From Agromyces cerinus (GTDB lineage: Bacteria > Actinomycetota > Actinomycetes > Actinomycetales > Microbacteriaceae), in the NCBI RefSeq assembly GCF_016907835.1, contig NZ_JAFBCT010000001.1, positions 310,001-374,000 of the forward strand: a DNA stretch of 64,000 nucleotides. The letters run 5' to 3'. The position numbers were made by a program, and so were the translations under genes. This document shows, piece after piece, positions 53,673-63,753 of the stretch; position 1 is the stretch's first letter, and the number at the start of each line of letters is the position of its first letter. The notes beneath the pieces are model-generated. The model worked only from the letters and a program-made list of their open reading frames with translations. It searched no databases and was not told the origin of the DNA.

Positions 53673-53730
53673 CGTGCCAGTGTAGTCAGGCGGAGCGGAC
53701 ACCCAGTCGCGCGCCAGTAGAATCGCTCCC
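53673..53730. promoter_or_regulatory. Divergent leaderless promoters of coaA and glmS
   Basis: Minus-strand TACACT (53684-53679) serves coaA with 6 nt to its GTG; plus-strand TAGAAT (53718-53723) serves glmS with 7 nt to its ATG, and GCGGAC at 53695-53700 is its probable -35. The two promoters are nearly back to back. Confidence 0.65.
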
Positions 53731-55581
53731 ATGTGTGGAATCGTCGGATACGTCGGAGAGCGAAACAGCCTCGACGTCCTTATGGGAGGCCTTCGTCGCC
53801 TCGAGTACCGTGGTTACGACTCGGCCGGAGTGGCGGTCGTCGACGACGACGGGACGATGGAGACGGCCAAGCGCGCCGGCAAGCTGAAGGTGCTCGCCGA
53901 CGAACTCGAGGCGCACCCGCTCCACCGGGGCGGCACCGGCATCGGCCACACGCGCTGGGCGACGCACGGCGGCCCGACCGATGTCAACGCGCACCCGCAC
54001 CTCGGCGACGAGGGTCGCCTCGCCCTCATCCACAACGGCATCATCGAGAACTTCTCCGAGCTGAAGGCGGAACTCCTCGCCGAGGGGTACACCTTCGAGA
54101 GCGAGACCGACACCGAGGTCGCCGCAGTGCTCCTCGGCAAGGAGTACCGGGCGACGGGCGACCTCCGCGAGGCGTTCCGCAACACGGTCGCCCGTTTCGA
54201 TGGTGCGTTCACGCTGCTCGCCGTGCACCGCTCGGAGCCCGGCGTCGTCGTCGGCGCCCGTCGCAACTCGCCGCTCGTCATCGGGCTCGGTGACGGCGAG
54301 AACTTCCTGGGGTCGGACGTCGCTGCCTTCGTCGAGTACACGAAGCGCGCCCTGGCGATCGGTCAGGACCAGATCGTGACGATCACCGCCGATGACGTCG
54401 TCGTCACCGACTTCGACGGGCAGCCCGTCGAGGTCGAGCCGTTCGACGTCGCATGGGACGCCTCCGCAGCCGAGAAGGGCGGCTGGTCGTCGTTCATGCG
54501 CAAGGAGGTCGCCGAGCAGCCCGAGGCCGTCGCGAAGACGCTCCTCGGCCGCGTCGTCGACGACGCCGTGGTGATCCCCGAACTCGCGTCCTTCGGCGAC
54601 GAGGAGCTCCGAGGCATCCGTCGCATCACGATCATCGCCTGCGGTACCGCCTCGTACGCGGGCATGGTCGCCAAGTACGCGATCGAGCAGTGGGCGCGCG
54701 TGCCGGTCGAGATCGAGCTCAGCCATGAGTTCCGCTACCGCGAGCCCGTGCTCGACGACCACACGCTCGTCGTCTCGATCAGCCAGTCGGGCGAGACCAT
54801 GGACACGCTCATGGCCGTGAAGTACGCCCGTGAGCAGGGCGCGCGAACGATCTCGATCTGCAACACGCAGGGCGCCACGATTCCGCGCGAGTCCGACGCC
54901 GTCGTGTACACGCACGCCGGCCCCGAGGTCGCCGTGGCGTCGACGAAGGCGTTCGTCGCGCAGATCGCAGCGCTCTACCTCTTCGGCCTGCACCTCGCGC
55001 GCGTGCGCGGCACGCTGTCGGCCGACGAGATCGCGGAGCAGCTCCACGAGCTGCAGGCGGTGCCCGCGAAGCTCGAGCTGGTGCTCGCGGAGTCCGAGAA
55101 GGTCGCGCAGCTCGCGCACTGGATGGCCGACACCCGCTCGGTGCTCTTCCTCGGCCGTCACGTCGGCTACCCGATCGCCCTCGAGGGCGCGCTGAAGCTC
55201 AAGGAGCTCGCGTACATCCACGCCGAGGGCTTCGCCGCCGGCGAGCTCAAGCACGGCCCGATCGCGCTCATCGAGCCGGGTCAGCCCGTCTTCGTGGTCG
55301 TGCCGAGCCCGCGCGGCTCGGCCACCCTGCACCCGAAGGTCGTGTCGAACATCCAGGAGATCCGCGCTCGCGGCGCACGCGTCATCGCGATCGCCGAGGC
55401 CGGCGACGCCGCCGTGCTGCCGTTCGCCGACGAGGTGCTGCGCATCCCGCTCGCGGCGCCGCTCTTCGAGCCGCTGCTGGCCGTCGTGCCGCTGCAGATC
55501 TTCGCGATGGAGCTCGCTCAGGCCAAGGGCCTCGACGTCGACCAGCCGCGCAACCTCGCGAAGTCGGTCACGGTCGAGTGA
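53731..55581 (+). CDS. glmS: Glutamine-fructose-6-phosphate aminotransferase
   Basis: 616 residues from ATG 53731. Makes glucosamine-6-phosphate, the first step of amino-sugar synthesis. MCGIVGYVG places the glutaminase Cys directly after the start Met, which also proves the start. Glutaminase domain residues 1-230 ([20 protein letters not shown]), then two SIS isomerase domains with [20 protein letters not shown] and the final KSVTVE tail. There is no room for a glmS ribozyme because the transcript is leaderless. Confidence 0.97.
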   Translation: MCGIVGYVGERNSLDVLMGGLRRLEYRGYDSAGVAVVDDDGTMETAKRAGKLKVLADELEAHPLHRGGTGIGHTRWATHGGPTDVNAHPHLGDEGRLALIHNGIIENFSELKAELLAEGYTFESETDTEVAAVLLGKEYRATGDLREAFRNTVARFDGAFTLLAVHRSEPGVVVGARRNSPLVIGLGDGENFLGSDVAAFVEYTKRALAIGQDQIVTITADDVVVTDFDGQPVEVEPFDVAWDASAAEKGGWSSFMRKEVAEQPEAVAKTLLGRVVDDAVVIPELASFGDEELRGIRRITIIACGTASYAGMVAKYAIEQWARVPVEIELSHEFRYREPVLDDHTLVVSISQSGETMDTLMAVKYAREQGARTISICNTQGATIPRESDAVVYTHAGPEVAVASTKAFVAQIAALYLFGLHLARVRGTLSADEIAEQLHELQAVPAKLELVLAESEKVAQLAHWMADTRSVLFLGRHVGYPIALEGALKLKELAYIHAEGFAAGELKHGPIALIEPGQPVFVVVPSPRGSATLHPKVVSNIQEIRARGARVIAIAEAGDAAVLPFADEVLRIPLAAPLFEPLLAVVPLQIFAMELAQAKGLDVDQPRNLAKSVTVE

Positions 55582-55606
55582 GCATGCGGGCGCGGGAGGC
55601 GGCGGC

Positions 55607-55975
55607 GTGATCGCGGGGATCGGCATCGATGTCGTGGACATCGCCCGGTTCGAGCGGTCGCTGACCCGCACTCCCGCGCTCCGCGAGCGCCTGTTCGCTG
55701 AGAGCGAACGCGAACGCCCGGTGCGGTCGCTCGCCGCACGGTTCGCGGCGAAGGAGGCGCTCATCAAGGCGCTCGGCGGCAACCCCGTGATCCGGTGGCA
55801 CGACATGCGCGTCGTGCAAGACGAGCACGGCAACCCCGACTTCGAGCTCTCGGGCGCGATCGCCGAGCTCACGCGCAGCCTCGGCATCGAGCGCGTGCAC
55901 CTCACGATGAGCCACGACGCCGGCATCGCGAGCGCGTTCGTCGTGCTCGAGAGCGGCACGGGGCGCGCGTCGTGA
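55607..55975 (+). CDS. acpS: Holo-acyl-carrier-protein synthase
   Basis: 122 residues from GTG 55607. Transfers phosphopantetheine from CoA to ACP. GIGIDVVDIARFERSL and ARFAAKEALIKAL hold the metal-binding Asp and Glu. SHDAGIASAFVV is the C-terminal signature. Overlaps alr by 4 nt (GTGA). Confidence 0.95.
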   Translation: MIAGIGIDVVDIARFERSLTRTPALRERLFAESERERPVRSLAARFAAKEALIKALGGNPVIRWHDMRVVQDEHGNPDFELSGAIAELTRSLGIERVHLTMSHDAGIASAFVVLESGTGRAS

Positions 55976-57117
55976 TCACGGCATCGGATGCCGCGGCGGC
56001 GCCGTTCCGCGAAGCGGTCGTCGACCTCGACGCCGTGCGCGAGAACCTCCGCACGCTCGCGGCGGCCGTTGCGCCTGCGCGCACGATGGCGGTGGTCAAG
56101 GCGAACGCCTACGGTCACGGCGCCGTGCCGGTGGCGCGGGCCGCGCTCTCGGCCGGTGTCGAGTGGCTCGGCGTCGCCGACATCGCCGAGGCGCTTGCGC
56201 TCCGCGACGCGGGCATCGACGCGCCGCTCCTCTCCTGGCTGCACGACCCCGGCACCGACTTCGGGCCGGCGATCGCCCGCGACATCGATCTCGGCGTCTC
56301 GTCGCGCGAACAGCTCGAGGCGATCGCGGCTGCCGCGGCATCCGTCGGCGCGGTCGCCCGTGTGCACCTGAAGCTCGACACCGGGCTCAGCCGCAGCGGC
56401 GTCGAACCCGAGCACTGGCCGGCCACGGTCGCCCGGGCCGCAGAGCTCGAAGCCACGGGACGGATCCACGTGCGCGGGCTCTTCAGCCACCTCGCCAACA
56501 CCTCTCCCGACGAGGACGCCGCGCAGATCGCGGCGTTCGAGCTCGGAGTCGTGCAGGCCGAGACCGCCGGACTGCGTGCCGAGGTGCGTCACCTCGCCTC
56601 GACCGCGGGCGCGCTGCGACTGCCGGCGGCCCGCTTCGACCTCGTGCGCATCGGCATCGGCGCCTACGGCGTGCCTCCCTTCGGCGACGGCACGACGGCC
56701 GAAGACCTCGGGCTGCGCCCGGCGATGACGCTGCGCGGCCGAGTCGCGGCGGTGCGGCGCATCGGGCCCGGAACGGGCGTCTCGTACGGCCACACCTGGC
56801 GCGCCGACCGCCCGACGAGCCTCGCGCTCGTGCCGCTCGGCTACGCCGACGGCATCCCGCGTCAGGCATCGGGCCGCGGCGAGGTCTGGATCAGGGGCGC
56901 CAAGCGCCCGGTCGTCGGCCGCATCGCCATGGACCAGTTCGTGGTCGACGTCGGCGACGACCCGGTGGAGACCGGCGACGAGGTCGTGCTGTTCGGCGAT
57001 CCGCAGACCGGCGCACCTTCGGCCGACGACTGGGGCGATGCCGCCGACACCATCGGCTACGAGATCGTCACCCGCATCGGAGCGCGGGTGCCGCGGCGCT
57101 ACCTCGGCGGCGCATGA
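55972..57117 (+). CDS. alr: Alanine racemase
   Basis: 381 residues from GTG 55972. PLP enzyme giving D-alanine for peptidoglycan. PLP lysine K43 in MAVVKANAYGHG; catalytic tyrosine in GTGVSYGHTW; LGYADGIPRQ, GRIAMDQFVVDV and the C-terminal beta domain are present. acpS-alr-tsaE overlap by 4 nt each, so this is a coupled operon. Confidence 0.96.
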   Translation: MITASDAAAAPFREAVVDLDAVRENLRTLAAAVAPARTMAVVKANAYGHGAVPVARAALSAGVEWLGVADIAEALALRDAGIDAPLLSWLHDPGTDFGPAIARDIDLGVSSREQLEAIAAAAASVGAVARVHLKLDTGLSRSGVEPEHWPATVARAAELEATGRIHVRGLFSHLANTSPDEDAAQIAAFELGVVQAETAGLRAEVRHLASTAGALRLPAARFDLVRIGIGAYGVPPFGDGTTAEDLGLRPAMTLRGRVAAVRRIGPGTGVSYGHTWRADRPTSLALVPLGYADGIPRQASGRGEVWIRGAKRPVVGRIAMDQFVVDVGDDPVETGDEVVLFGDPQTGAPSADDWGDAADTIGYEIVTRIGARVPRRYLGGA

Positions 57118-57644
57118 TGCGCTTCGAGGCGCCCGACACCGAGGCCATGGAGGTGTTCGGCCGTGAGCTCGGCGCCGTGCTGCGGGCGGGTGATGTCGTC
57201 GTGCTCACCGGCCCGCTCGGCGCGGGCAAGACCACGCTCACGCGTGGCATCGGCGCGGGCCTCGGCATCCGCGGGCCGGTGCAGAGCCCGACGTTCGTGC
57301 TCGCCCGGACGCACCCGAGCCTCGTCGGCGGCGCCCCGCTCGTGCACGTCGACGCGTACCGGCTGGGCAGTGCCGCTCTGCTCGAGGACCTCGACCTCGA
57401 CTTCGACCGTTCGGTCGTGGTGGTGGAGTGGGGCGCCGGCCTCGTCGAAGACGTCACCGACTCGTGGCTCGAGATCGTCATCGAACGACCCACCGGTGCG
57501 AGCGCCGTCGCCGCGCGAGCAGCGCATGCCGAGTCCATCGACGCCGACCTCGATGCAGCGCTCGACGCCGACGAGCCCCGAGTCGTCACGGCGATGGGGT
57601 ACGGCCCCCGGTGGGCGACCACTCCATACGCCGCGCGCGCGTAG
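57114..57644 (+). CDS. tsaE: tRNA t6A biosynthesis ATPase TsaE
   Basis: 176 residues; ATG 57114 overlaps the alr stop, ATG 57117 is the adjacent alternative. TsaE stimulates the TsaB-TsaD complex in t6A37 synthesis. P-loop GPLGAGKTTLTRGIG, SPTFVLAR and HVDAYRL, VVVEWG are signatures. The last 35 residues (ESIDADLDAALDADEP) extend beyond the usual end. Confidence 0.95.
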   Translation: MMRFEAPDTEAMEVFGRELGAVLRAGDVVVLTGPLGAGKTTLTRGIGAGLGIRGPVQSPTFVLARTHPSLVGGAPLVHVDAYRLGSAALLEDLDLDFDRSVVVVEWGAGLVEDVTDSWLEIVIERPTGASAVAARAAHAESIDADLDAALDADEPRVVTAMGYGPRWATTPYAARA

Positions 57645-57654
57645 GCTTGAGGGC

Positions 57655-58290
57655 ATGCTTCTCGCGATCGACACCTCGACGGGCACGAGTGTCGCCGTCG
57701 TCGATCGCGACCGCGCCACGGGCGAACTGCGCTGTCTCGCCGAGACCGGTACCGACGACACGATGCGCCACGCCGAGGTGATCGGCGGCTTCATCAGGGA
57801 CGCGCTCGCCGAGTCGGGCATCGACCGGCGCGATCTCTCGGGCGTCGCCGCCGGCATGGGACCGGGCCCGTTCACCGGGCTCCGCGTCGGCATCGCTGCC
57901 GCGCACGCCTTCGCGCTCGGCATCGACCGCCCGTTCGTGCCCGTCGTCAGTCACGACGCGATCGCGCTGAGCCGGTACACGGCGGGCGACGCCGGCCCGC
58001 TGCAGGTCGTCACCGATGCCCGTCGGCGCGAATTCGCCGTCTCCGAGTACGACGGTCTCGATCGCGACGGGCTGCCCGTGCGGGTCGGCGGCCCCGGGCT
58101 CGTGCCCCGCGACGACGTGCTGGCGGCGCGGGGCATCCGCTTCGACGCGACGGTCGTCTCGGCGGGCGCGATCGGGATGCTCGCCGAACTCGCCTTCGCC
58201 GCCGGACGGCTGCCGCTCGCGGCCGACGCGCCGATCTACCTTCGCGCACCCGATGTGACCCCCTCGGCAGGCAAGAAGGTGCTGCGATGA
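57655..58290 (+). CDS. tsaB: tRNA t6A biosynthesis protein TsaB
   Basis: 211 residues from ATG 57655; TAGGCT at 57642-57647, 7 nt upstream, gives a leaderless internal promoter in the cluster. Non-catalytic ASKHA paralogue that dimerises with Tsa[17 protein letters not shown], the [21 protein letters not shown] block and the [14 protein letters not shown] segment are typical. Overlaps rimI by 4 nt. Confidence 0.95.
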   Translation: MLLAIDTSTGTSVAVVDRDRATGELRCLAETGTDDTMRHAEVIGGFIRDALAESGIDRRDLSGVAAGMGPGPFTGLRVGIAAAHAFALGIDRPFVPVVSHDAIALSRYTAGDAGPLQVVTDARRREFAVSEYDGLDRDGLPVRVGGPGLVPRDDVLAARGIRFDATVVSAGAIGMLAELAFAAGRLPLAADAPIYLRAPDVTPSAGKKVLR

Positions 58291-58843
58291 GCGTGTTCAT
58301 GCGGCGTGCGAAGCTCGCCGACCTCGATCGCATCATGGTGCTCGAGCGCGAGACCTTCGAGGCCGACGCCTGGCCCGAAGACGCCATGCGCCGCGAGCTC
58401 GAGAGCCCGCACGCCTATTACCTCATCGCGGTCGACGACGAGGCGGAGGGCGATGCCGTCGGCCTGCTCGGCTACGCCGGACTCCTCGCGCCCAAGGGCG
58501 GCGGTCAGGGCGACATCCAGACGATCGCGGTCGCGCCCTCGATCCGCGGCATCGGGCTCGGACGCGGGCTCATGCACGCCCTCATCACCGAGGCGCGTCG
58601 CCGGCACGTCGCCGAGATCTTCCTCGAGGTGCGCGCCGACAACCCCATCGCGCGCGCGCTCTACGAGTCGCTCGGCTTCGAGGAGATCGGCGTCCGCCGT
58701 CGCTACTATCGCGGCGGAATCGACGCCGTGCACATGCGGCTGACGGTGCCGCCCGCGGTGGCCCGGCCCGCCGAGGCGGGGTCATCGGGCGCGGCAGCCG
58801 CCGAGCGGACGCCGCTCGACGAGCGAGACGCGGAGGCGAGGCG

Positions 58844-58847
<4 letters not shown>
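58287..58847 (+). CDS. rimI: Ribosomal protein S18-alanine N-acetyltransferase RimI
   Basis: 186 residues. GNAT enzyme acetylating the S18 N-terminus. [32 protein letters not shown], the acetyl-CoA loop [21 protein letters not shown] and [20 protein letters not shown] are diagnostic. A 35-residue Ala/Glu tail lies beyond the usual 150. Sits between tsaB and tsaD as in most Actinobacteria and is coupled to both. Confidence 0.94.
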
Positions 58848-59911
<1,064 letters not shown>

Positions 59912-60038
59912 TCCGTGCGCCCATGCGCGTGTCGCGGTAGTGTGAGCGGGAGAACCGGAGGTCGCCGTCGTCGACGGCGCCCGGAGCGCCTGCCGCCGTG
60001 GCTGAGCGCATTCGACCGCATCGAGGGGAACACCGACA

Positions 60039-60521
60039 GTGACCGATCCGAACCTTCCCGAGCAGCCCGCCGTTCCGCCGGTCCCGCCGGCACCGCCGGC
60101 CGCGACCGAGGTTCCGGCTGCGCCCGCCGCGCCTGCCGCGCCCGCGTACGGCGCGCCGCAGCAGCCCGCTGCGCCTGCGTACGCACAGCCCGCTGCCCCC
60201 GCCTACGGCCAGCCCGCACCCGCCTACGGTCAGCCCGCACCCGCCTACGGTCAGCCCGCGTACTCACAGGCGCCCGCTGCGAAGACCAACGTGCTCGCGA
60301 TCATCTCGCTCGTGTCGGCGTTCTTCGTCTCGCTGGCGGCGGTCATCACCGGCCACATCGCGCTGAGCCAGATCAAGAAGACGGGCGAGCAGGGGCGCGG
60401 CCTCGCGATCGCAGGTCTGATCATCGGCTATGTCGGTCTCGCCGCCGGCCTCATCTGGATCATCCTGGTCATCGTGCTCGCGGCGGCCGGTGCCTTCAGC
60501 AGCTCGTACTCCTCGTACTGA
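60039..60521 (+). CDS. Proline-rich DUF4190-type membrane protein
   Basis: 160 residues from GTG 60039; TAGTGT at 59938-59943 is a likely -10 box. The first 85 residues are a cytoplasmic Pro/Ala/Tyr/Gln linker with PAYGQP repeats; two TM helices follow (about 90-110 and 125-150) linked by HIALSQIKKTGEQGRGLAIAG, the DUF4190 core in which a GRG-x-A motif joins the helices. Function of DUF4190 is unknown. First of three similar neighbours. Confidence 0.85.
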   Translation: MTDPNLPEQPAVPPVPPAPPAATEVPAAPAAPAAPAYGAPQQPAAPAYAQPAAPAYGQPAPAYGQPAPAYGQPAYSQAPAAKTNVLAIISLVSAFFVSLAAVITGHIALSQIKKTGEQGRGLAIAGLIIGYVGLAAGLIWIILVIVLAAAGAFSSSYSSY

Positions 60522-60568
60522 GCGACGAGCTCGCGCCACTGAACGACCACGAAGAAGGGCGGAATGCC

Positions 60569-61270
60569 ATGAGTGATCCGAAGAATCCCGACGTTCCCGA
60601 TGTGCCCGACGTGCCCGACGAACCGGTGACGCCGAGCGTGCCCGAACCCGAGGCGCCGACCCCGGCCGAACCCGCGGTGCCGAGCGCACCCGAGCCGGTC
60701 GCTCCGGTCGAAGCGGCTCCGGTCGCCTCGACGCCCGACGTTCCATCGGCGCCCGAGCCGCCGGCAGCGCCCGTGCCTCCGGCACCGCCCGCGCCGCCGT
60801 CGGGCCCGAGCTACGGCGCGCCGCCGCCCGCTGCACCGAGCTACGGCGCTCCGACGCCGCCGGCGCCTCCTGCCTACGGCGCGCCCGCGCAGCCGGCTGC
60901 CGGTGCTCCGGCCTACGGCGCCCCCGCGGCAGGGTACGGCGCTCCGGCGCAGCCCGCCTACGGCGGCGCGTACGCTCCCGCCACGCCGGCGAAGCCGACT
61001 CCGGTGCTCAGCCTGATCTCGCTCATCGCGGGCGTCGTGGGCATCATCGGATTCTTCGTCGTCTTCATCCCCTTCGTCGGCGGCATCCTGCAGCTCTTCA
61101 TCCCGGCCGCAGCCGTCGTGCTCGGCTTCCTGGGCAAGAAGAAGGAGCCGGCAGCCAAGGGCATGTGGCTCACCGGCATCATCCTCGGCTTCGTCGGGGT
61201 CGCCATCGGCCTGCTGTCGCTCGTGATGTGGAGCGTGCTGTTCGCCGGCTACGGGAACTACTACTACTGA
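60569..61270 (+). CDS. Proline-rich DUF4190-type membrane protein
   Basis: 233 residues from ATG 60569 with GAAGGGCGG upstream. About 150 residues of Pro/Ala/Glu then PSYGAPPP/AYGAPA repeats precede a hydrophobic hairpin (about 158-190 and 205-230) with GFLGKKKEPAAKGMWLTGI between the helices, a DUF4190 variant. The long proline-rich cytosolic arm suggests a scaffold. 47 bp after the first copy; likely a tandem duplication. Confidence 0.82.
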   Translation: MSDPKNPDVPDVPDVPDEPVTPSVPEPEAPTPAEPAVPSAPEPVAPVEAAPVASTPDVPSAPEPPAAPVPPAPPAPPSGPSYGAPPPAAPSYGAPTPPAPPAYGAPAQPAAGAPAYGAPAAGYGAPAQPAYGGAYAPATPAKPTPVLSLISLIAGVVGIIGFFVVFIPFVGGILQLFIPAAAVVLGFLGKKKEPAAKGMWLTGIILGFVGVAIGLLSLVMWSVLFAGYGNYYY

Positions 61271-61280
61271 GGGGCGTCCG

Positions 61281-61895
61281 ATGACCACGCGTGATGGGGC
61301 TTCGCCCGACGGCGAGGCCCCTGACCGCGTTCCGGGGGCCGGCGAACCGGACGCTTCGCCGCAGCCGAACGCGTCGCTGCCTGACACGCCGCAGCAGAAC
61401 GCGTCGCTGCCGGACGTGTCGTTGCCCGACGCGCCGGCGCCGCCACTCGCTCAGCCCGTGTTGCCGCCCGATCCGCCCGACCCGCTCGCCCCGTTCCGGC
61501 CGGCCGAGCCGACGTTCCGCGCCGAACCCGCCGTGCGCGAGTTCGAGGTGCCGTTCGACACCGGCCAGTTGCAGTCGATCTCGACCGGGCAACTCCTGAT
61601 CGTGCACCGTCCGGGCTTCGACACGGTCGAGGAGGCCGAAGAGGAGACGCAACGGCGGGTGTACAGCTGGGTCGCCGCCGTGGTGGGCACCATCGGCGCT
61701 GCGGCATCGCTCTTCGTCGGCTGGATGCTGCCGCTCTCGATCGCGGCGATCGTGTTCGGGGTGCTGGGCCTGCGCCGTGAGGAGCACGGCCGGACGCTGG
61801 CCTTCGTGGGCATCGGAACCGGGCTCGCGGGGCTCGTGTTCTCGGCCGTCTGGATCGGGTACTACGCCATCGTCTTCGGCGCGCTTCCGAGCTGA
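61281..61895 (+). CDS. Proline-rich two-TM protein related to the preceding DUF4190-type genes
   Basis: 204 residues from ATG 61281, 10 bp after the previous stop. N-terminal 120 residues are Asp/Pro-rich with PNASLPDTPQQNASLPD repeats; two TM helices (about 130-160 and 172-198) are joined by GLRREEHGRTLAFVGIG, matching the position of the GRGLAI motif in the other two. Convergent with the methyltransferase gene. Confidence 0.8.
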   Translation: MTTRDGASPDGEAPDRVPGAGEPDASPQPNASLPDTPQQNASLPDVSLPDAPAPPLAQPVLPPDPPDPLAPFRPAEPTFRAEPAVREFEVPFDTGQLQSISTGQLLIVHRPGFDTVEEAEEETQRRVYSWVAAVVGTIGAAASLFVGWMLPLSIAAIVFGVLGLRREEHGRTLAFVGIGTGLAGLVFSAVWIGYYAIVFGALPS

Positions 61896-61908
61896 CCCGG
61901 CCTGTGCG

Positions 61909-63096
61909 TCAGAGGCGCTCGACGAGCAGTGCGACGTGCCGGCCGGACTCCCTCGTCAACACGATCGTCGCGGATGCCGCGCCCTTCAGCTTCAGTCGCG
62001 TGCGCAGCTGCGCCGGGTCGACGTCGACGCCGCGCTTCTTGATCTCGAGCGTGCCGATGCCGCGGGCCGCGAGCGCCTGGCGCAGCTGACGTTCGTCGGC
62101 GGGCAGGCGCTCGAGCAGGCGGAACCCGCGCGCGAACGGCGAATCGAACGCCGTGTCGCTGGTCAGGTAGGCGATGCCGGAGCTCAGCATCCACGCGCCG
62201 TTCGCCCGGGCGAGGTCGCCGATCAGGCGCGCGCGGATCACGGCGCCGTCGGGCTCGTACACGAACTCCCCGAGCGGGCCGACGGGAGCGTCCTCACTGT
62301 CGGCATCGGCCGTGAGCTCCTGGGCGGCGTCGCCGCGGATCACGAGCGCTGCACGGCGGATGCCCGGGCGTGCGACCGCCCCGAACCAGACGCCGAGCTC
62401 GACGAGGTCGCCGTCGACCGAGACCCACTGCGCCTCGGCGCCGGTCGGAATCACGTCGCGGTCGGTGCCCGGGCCGAGCTTCACGCCGACGGGCATGCGC
62501 TCGCCGAGCCCGAAGGCGAAGTCGAGCGAGGGGGAGTAGGCCGAGGCATCCGCGATCCTCGTCGTCGTGCCGCCAGCGGTCGTGCGGCGCGCGGGATCGA
62601 GCCAGGCTCCGTCGATGCCGCCGAGCGCGACCTGCTCGGCCTGCTCGTGCAACACGCGCACGTGCGAGAACGGCGTGAGGTTGTATGCGGCGATGGCGGC
62701 CGTCACCTCGTCGGCTTCGGCGGCGGTGACCTCGAGGTCGATCGCGGCCATGGCGAGGGCGTCGCCGCCGATGCCGCAGCCGAGGTCGGCGACATGGCGC
62801 ACGCCGGCGCGCGAGAAGCGTCCGGCGTGGAGGGCGGCGACCTTCAGGCGCGTCGCCTGTTCGAGGCCCGCCTCGGTGAAGAGCATGCGCGACGCGAACG
62901 GGCCGAACTTCGCCTCGGCTTTCGCACGGAGCTTCGCCTGGCTGAGCACGGCGGCGACGAGCGTCGGCGGGTGCCCCTGCTTGCGCAGGTCGGCGACGGT
63001 CTTGACGATGTCGGCCTTCGAGTCCCAGTCGGGCAGCCCGTCGAGCAGCGTGAGACCCTCGGGGGAGAGCAGTTCGACGAGTTCGGCGCGATCCAC
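61909..63096 (-). CDS. Class I SAM-dependent methyltransferase with THUMP-like C-terminal domain
   Basis: 395 residues. A helical N-terminal domain (about 1-95) precedes the Rossmann methyltransferase with motif I DLGCGIGGDALAMA and the acidic AAEAD strand, then WLDPARR as motif IV. The last 75 residues (FRLLERLPADERQLRQALAARGIGTLEIKKRGVD, in parts) match the THUMP-like domain of actinobacterial RNA methyltransferase-like proteins. Substrate probably RNA, not proven. Minus strand, its start lies about 50 bp from the CIRCE element of groES. Confidence 0.88.
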   Translation of the reverse strand: MDRAELVELLSPEGLTLLDGLPDWDSKADIVKTVADLRKQGHPPTLVAAVLSQAKLRAKAEAKFGPFASRMLFTEAGLEQATRLKVAALHAGRFSRAGVRHVADLGCGIGGDALAMAAIDLEVTAAEADEVTAAIAAYNLTPFSHVRVLHEQAEQVALGGIDGAWLDPARRTTAGGTTTRIADASAYSPSLDFAFGLGERMPVGVKLGPGTDRDVIPTGAEAQWVSVDGDLVELGVWFGAVARPGIRRAALVIRGDAAQELTADADSEDAPVGPLGEFVYEPDGAVIRARLIGDLARANGAWMLSSGIAYLTSDTAFDSPFARGFRLLERLPADERQLRQALAARGIGTLEIKKRGVDVDPAQLRTRLKLKGAASATIVLTRESGRHVALLVERL

Positions 63097-63149
63097 CCGG
63101 CAACGCTAGCACCGCGCTGCGGCCGGCGTTTCGCCAGTGGCTGAACGGG

Positions 63150-63203
63150 CTGGCACTCACGTTGCACGAGTGCCAAATCGCGCCTAGACTCGCCTTAGCA
63201 CTC
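63150..63203 (+). promoter_or_regulatory. CIRCE operator with groES promoter
   Basis: CTGGCACTC-N9-GAGTGCCAA (63150-63176) is a CIRCE element, the binding site of the HrcA heat-shock repressor. TTGCAC at 63162-63167, inside its spacer, pairs with TAGACT at 63185-63190 across exactly 17 bp. A second left half, TTAGCACTC, lies at 63195-63203 with a degenerate right half. Confidence 0.9.
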
Positions 63204-63269
63204 TCGCTCTGAGGCTGCTAACCAAGTCTTCGTCAAGACAGTTTTCTTCACAGAGAGAAGGGGTCAACC

Positions 63270-63566
63270 GTGTCGGTTTCCATCAAGCCGCTCGAGGATC
63301 GCATCGTCATCAAGCAGGTCGAGGCCGAGCAGACCACCGCATCCGGTCTGGTCATCCCCGACACCGCCAAGGAGAAGCCCCAGGAGGGCGAGGTCGTGGC
63401 AGTGGGCCCCGGCCGCATCGATGACAACGGCAACCGCGTCCCGCTCGACGTCGCTGTCGGCGACAAGGTGATCTACTCGAAGTACGGCGGCACCGAGGTC
63501 AAGTTCGGCGGCGAGGACTTCCTCGTCCTGTCGGCTCGCGACGTGCTGGCAGTCGTCGTCCGCTAA
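63270..63566 (+). CDS. groES: Co-chaperonin GroES
   Basis: 98 residues from GTG 63270 with GAGAAGGGG. Heptameric lid of the GroEL folding chamber. [27 protein letters not shown] in parts (with the mobile loop), [30 protein letters not shown] and [17 protein letters not shown] end are typical. No groEL follows; a double terminator closes the gene, so this is a single-gene HrcA-controlled unit as in many Actinobacteria. Confidence 0.97.
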   Translation: MSVSIKPLEDRIVIKQVEAEQTTASGLVIPDTAKEKPQEGEVVAVGPGRIDDNGNRVPLDVAVGDKVIYSKYGGTEVKFGGEDFLVLSARDVLAVVVR

Positions 63567-63583
63567 GGCGCGACAGATCGATC

Positions 63584-63619
63584 CGAGGCCCGGATGCCCC
63601 ATGGGGCATCCGGGCCTCG
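63584..63619 (+). terminator. Terminator after groES (36-bp perfect palindrome)
   Basis: CGAGGCCCGGATGCCCCA and its exact complement TGGGGCATCCGGGCCTCG are adjacent, followed by TCGTAT. Confidence 0.85.
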
Positions 63620-63627
63620 TCGTATGC

Positions 63628-63657
63628 GGGCAGCGGATGTCGCGGCATCCGCTGCCC
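63628..63657 (+). terminator. Second hairpin after groES
   Basis: GGGCAGCGGATG (63628-63639), loop TCGCGG, CATCCGCTGCCC (63646-63657). Stacked behind the first terminator, it probably shields rarD from groES read-through. Confidence 0.7.
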
Positions 63658-63753
63658 GGAATGCCACGCCGTCGTCCCGTCGCGGCCGGATCTCGACGCC
63701 GAACGGCCGACCGGTCGCCGATCGGCGCCCGTTCTCGGGCGTAGTCTGTGCTG

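Noticed and set aside
53673..53732. Longer coaA start at 53732
   Set aside because: It would extend through the glmS and coaA -10 boxes; the extra residues are not family-like.
53686..56793. Minus-strand open frame of 1035 codons
   Set aside because: It mirrors glmS, acpS and alr in the opposite frame; composition is typical of antisense frames in high-GC DNA, and the plus-strand genes are unambiguous.
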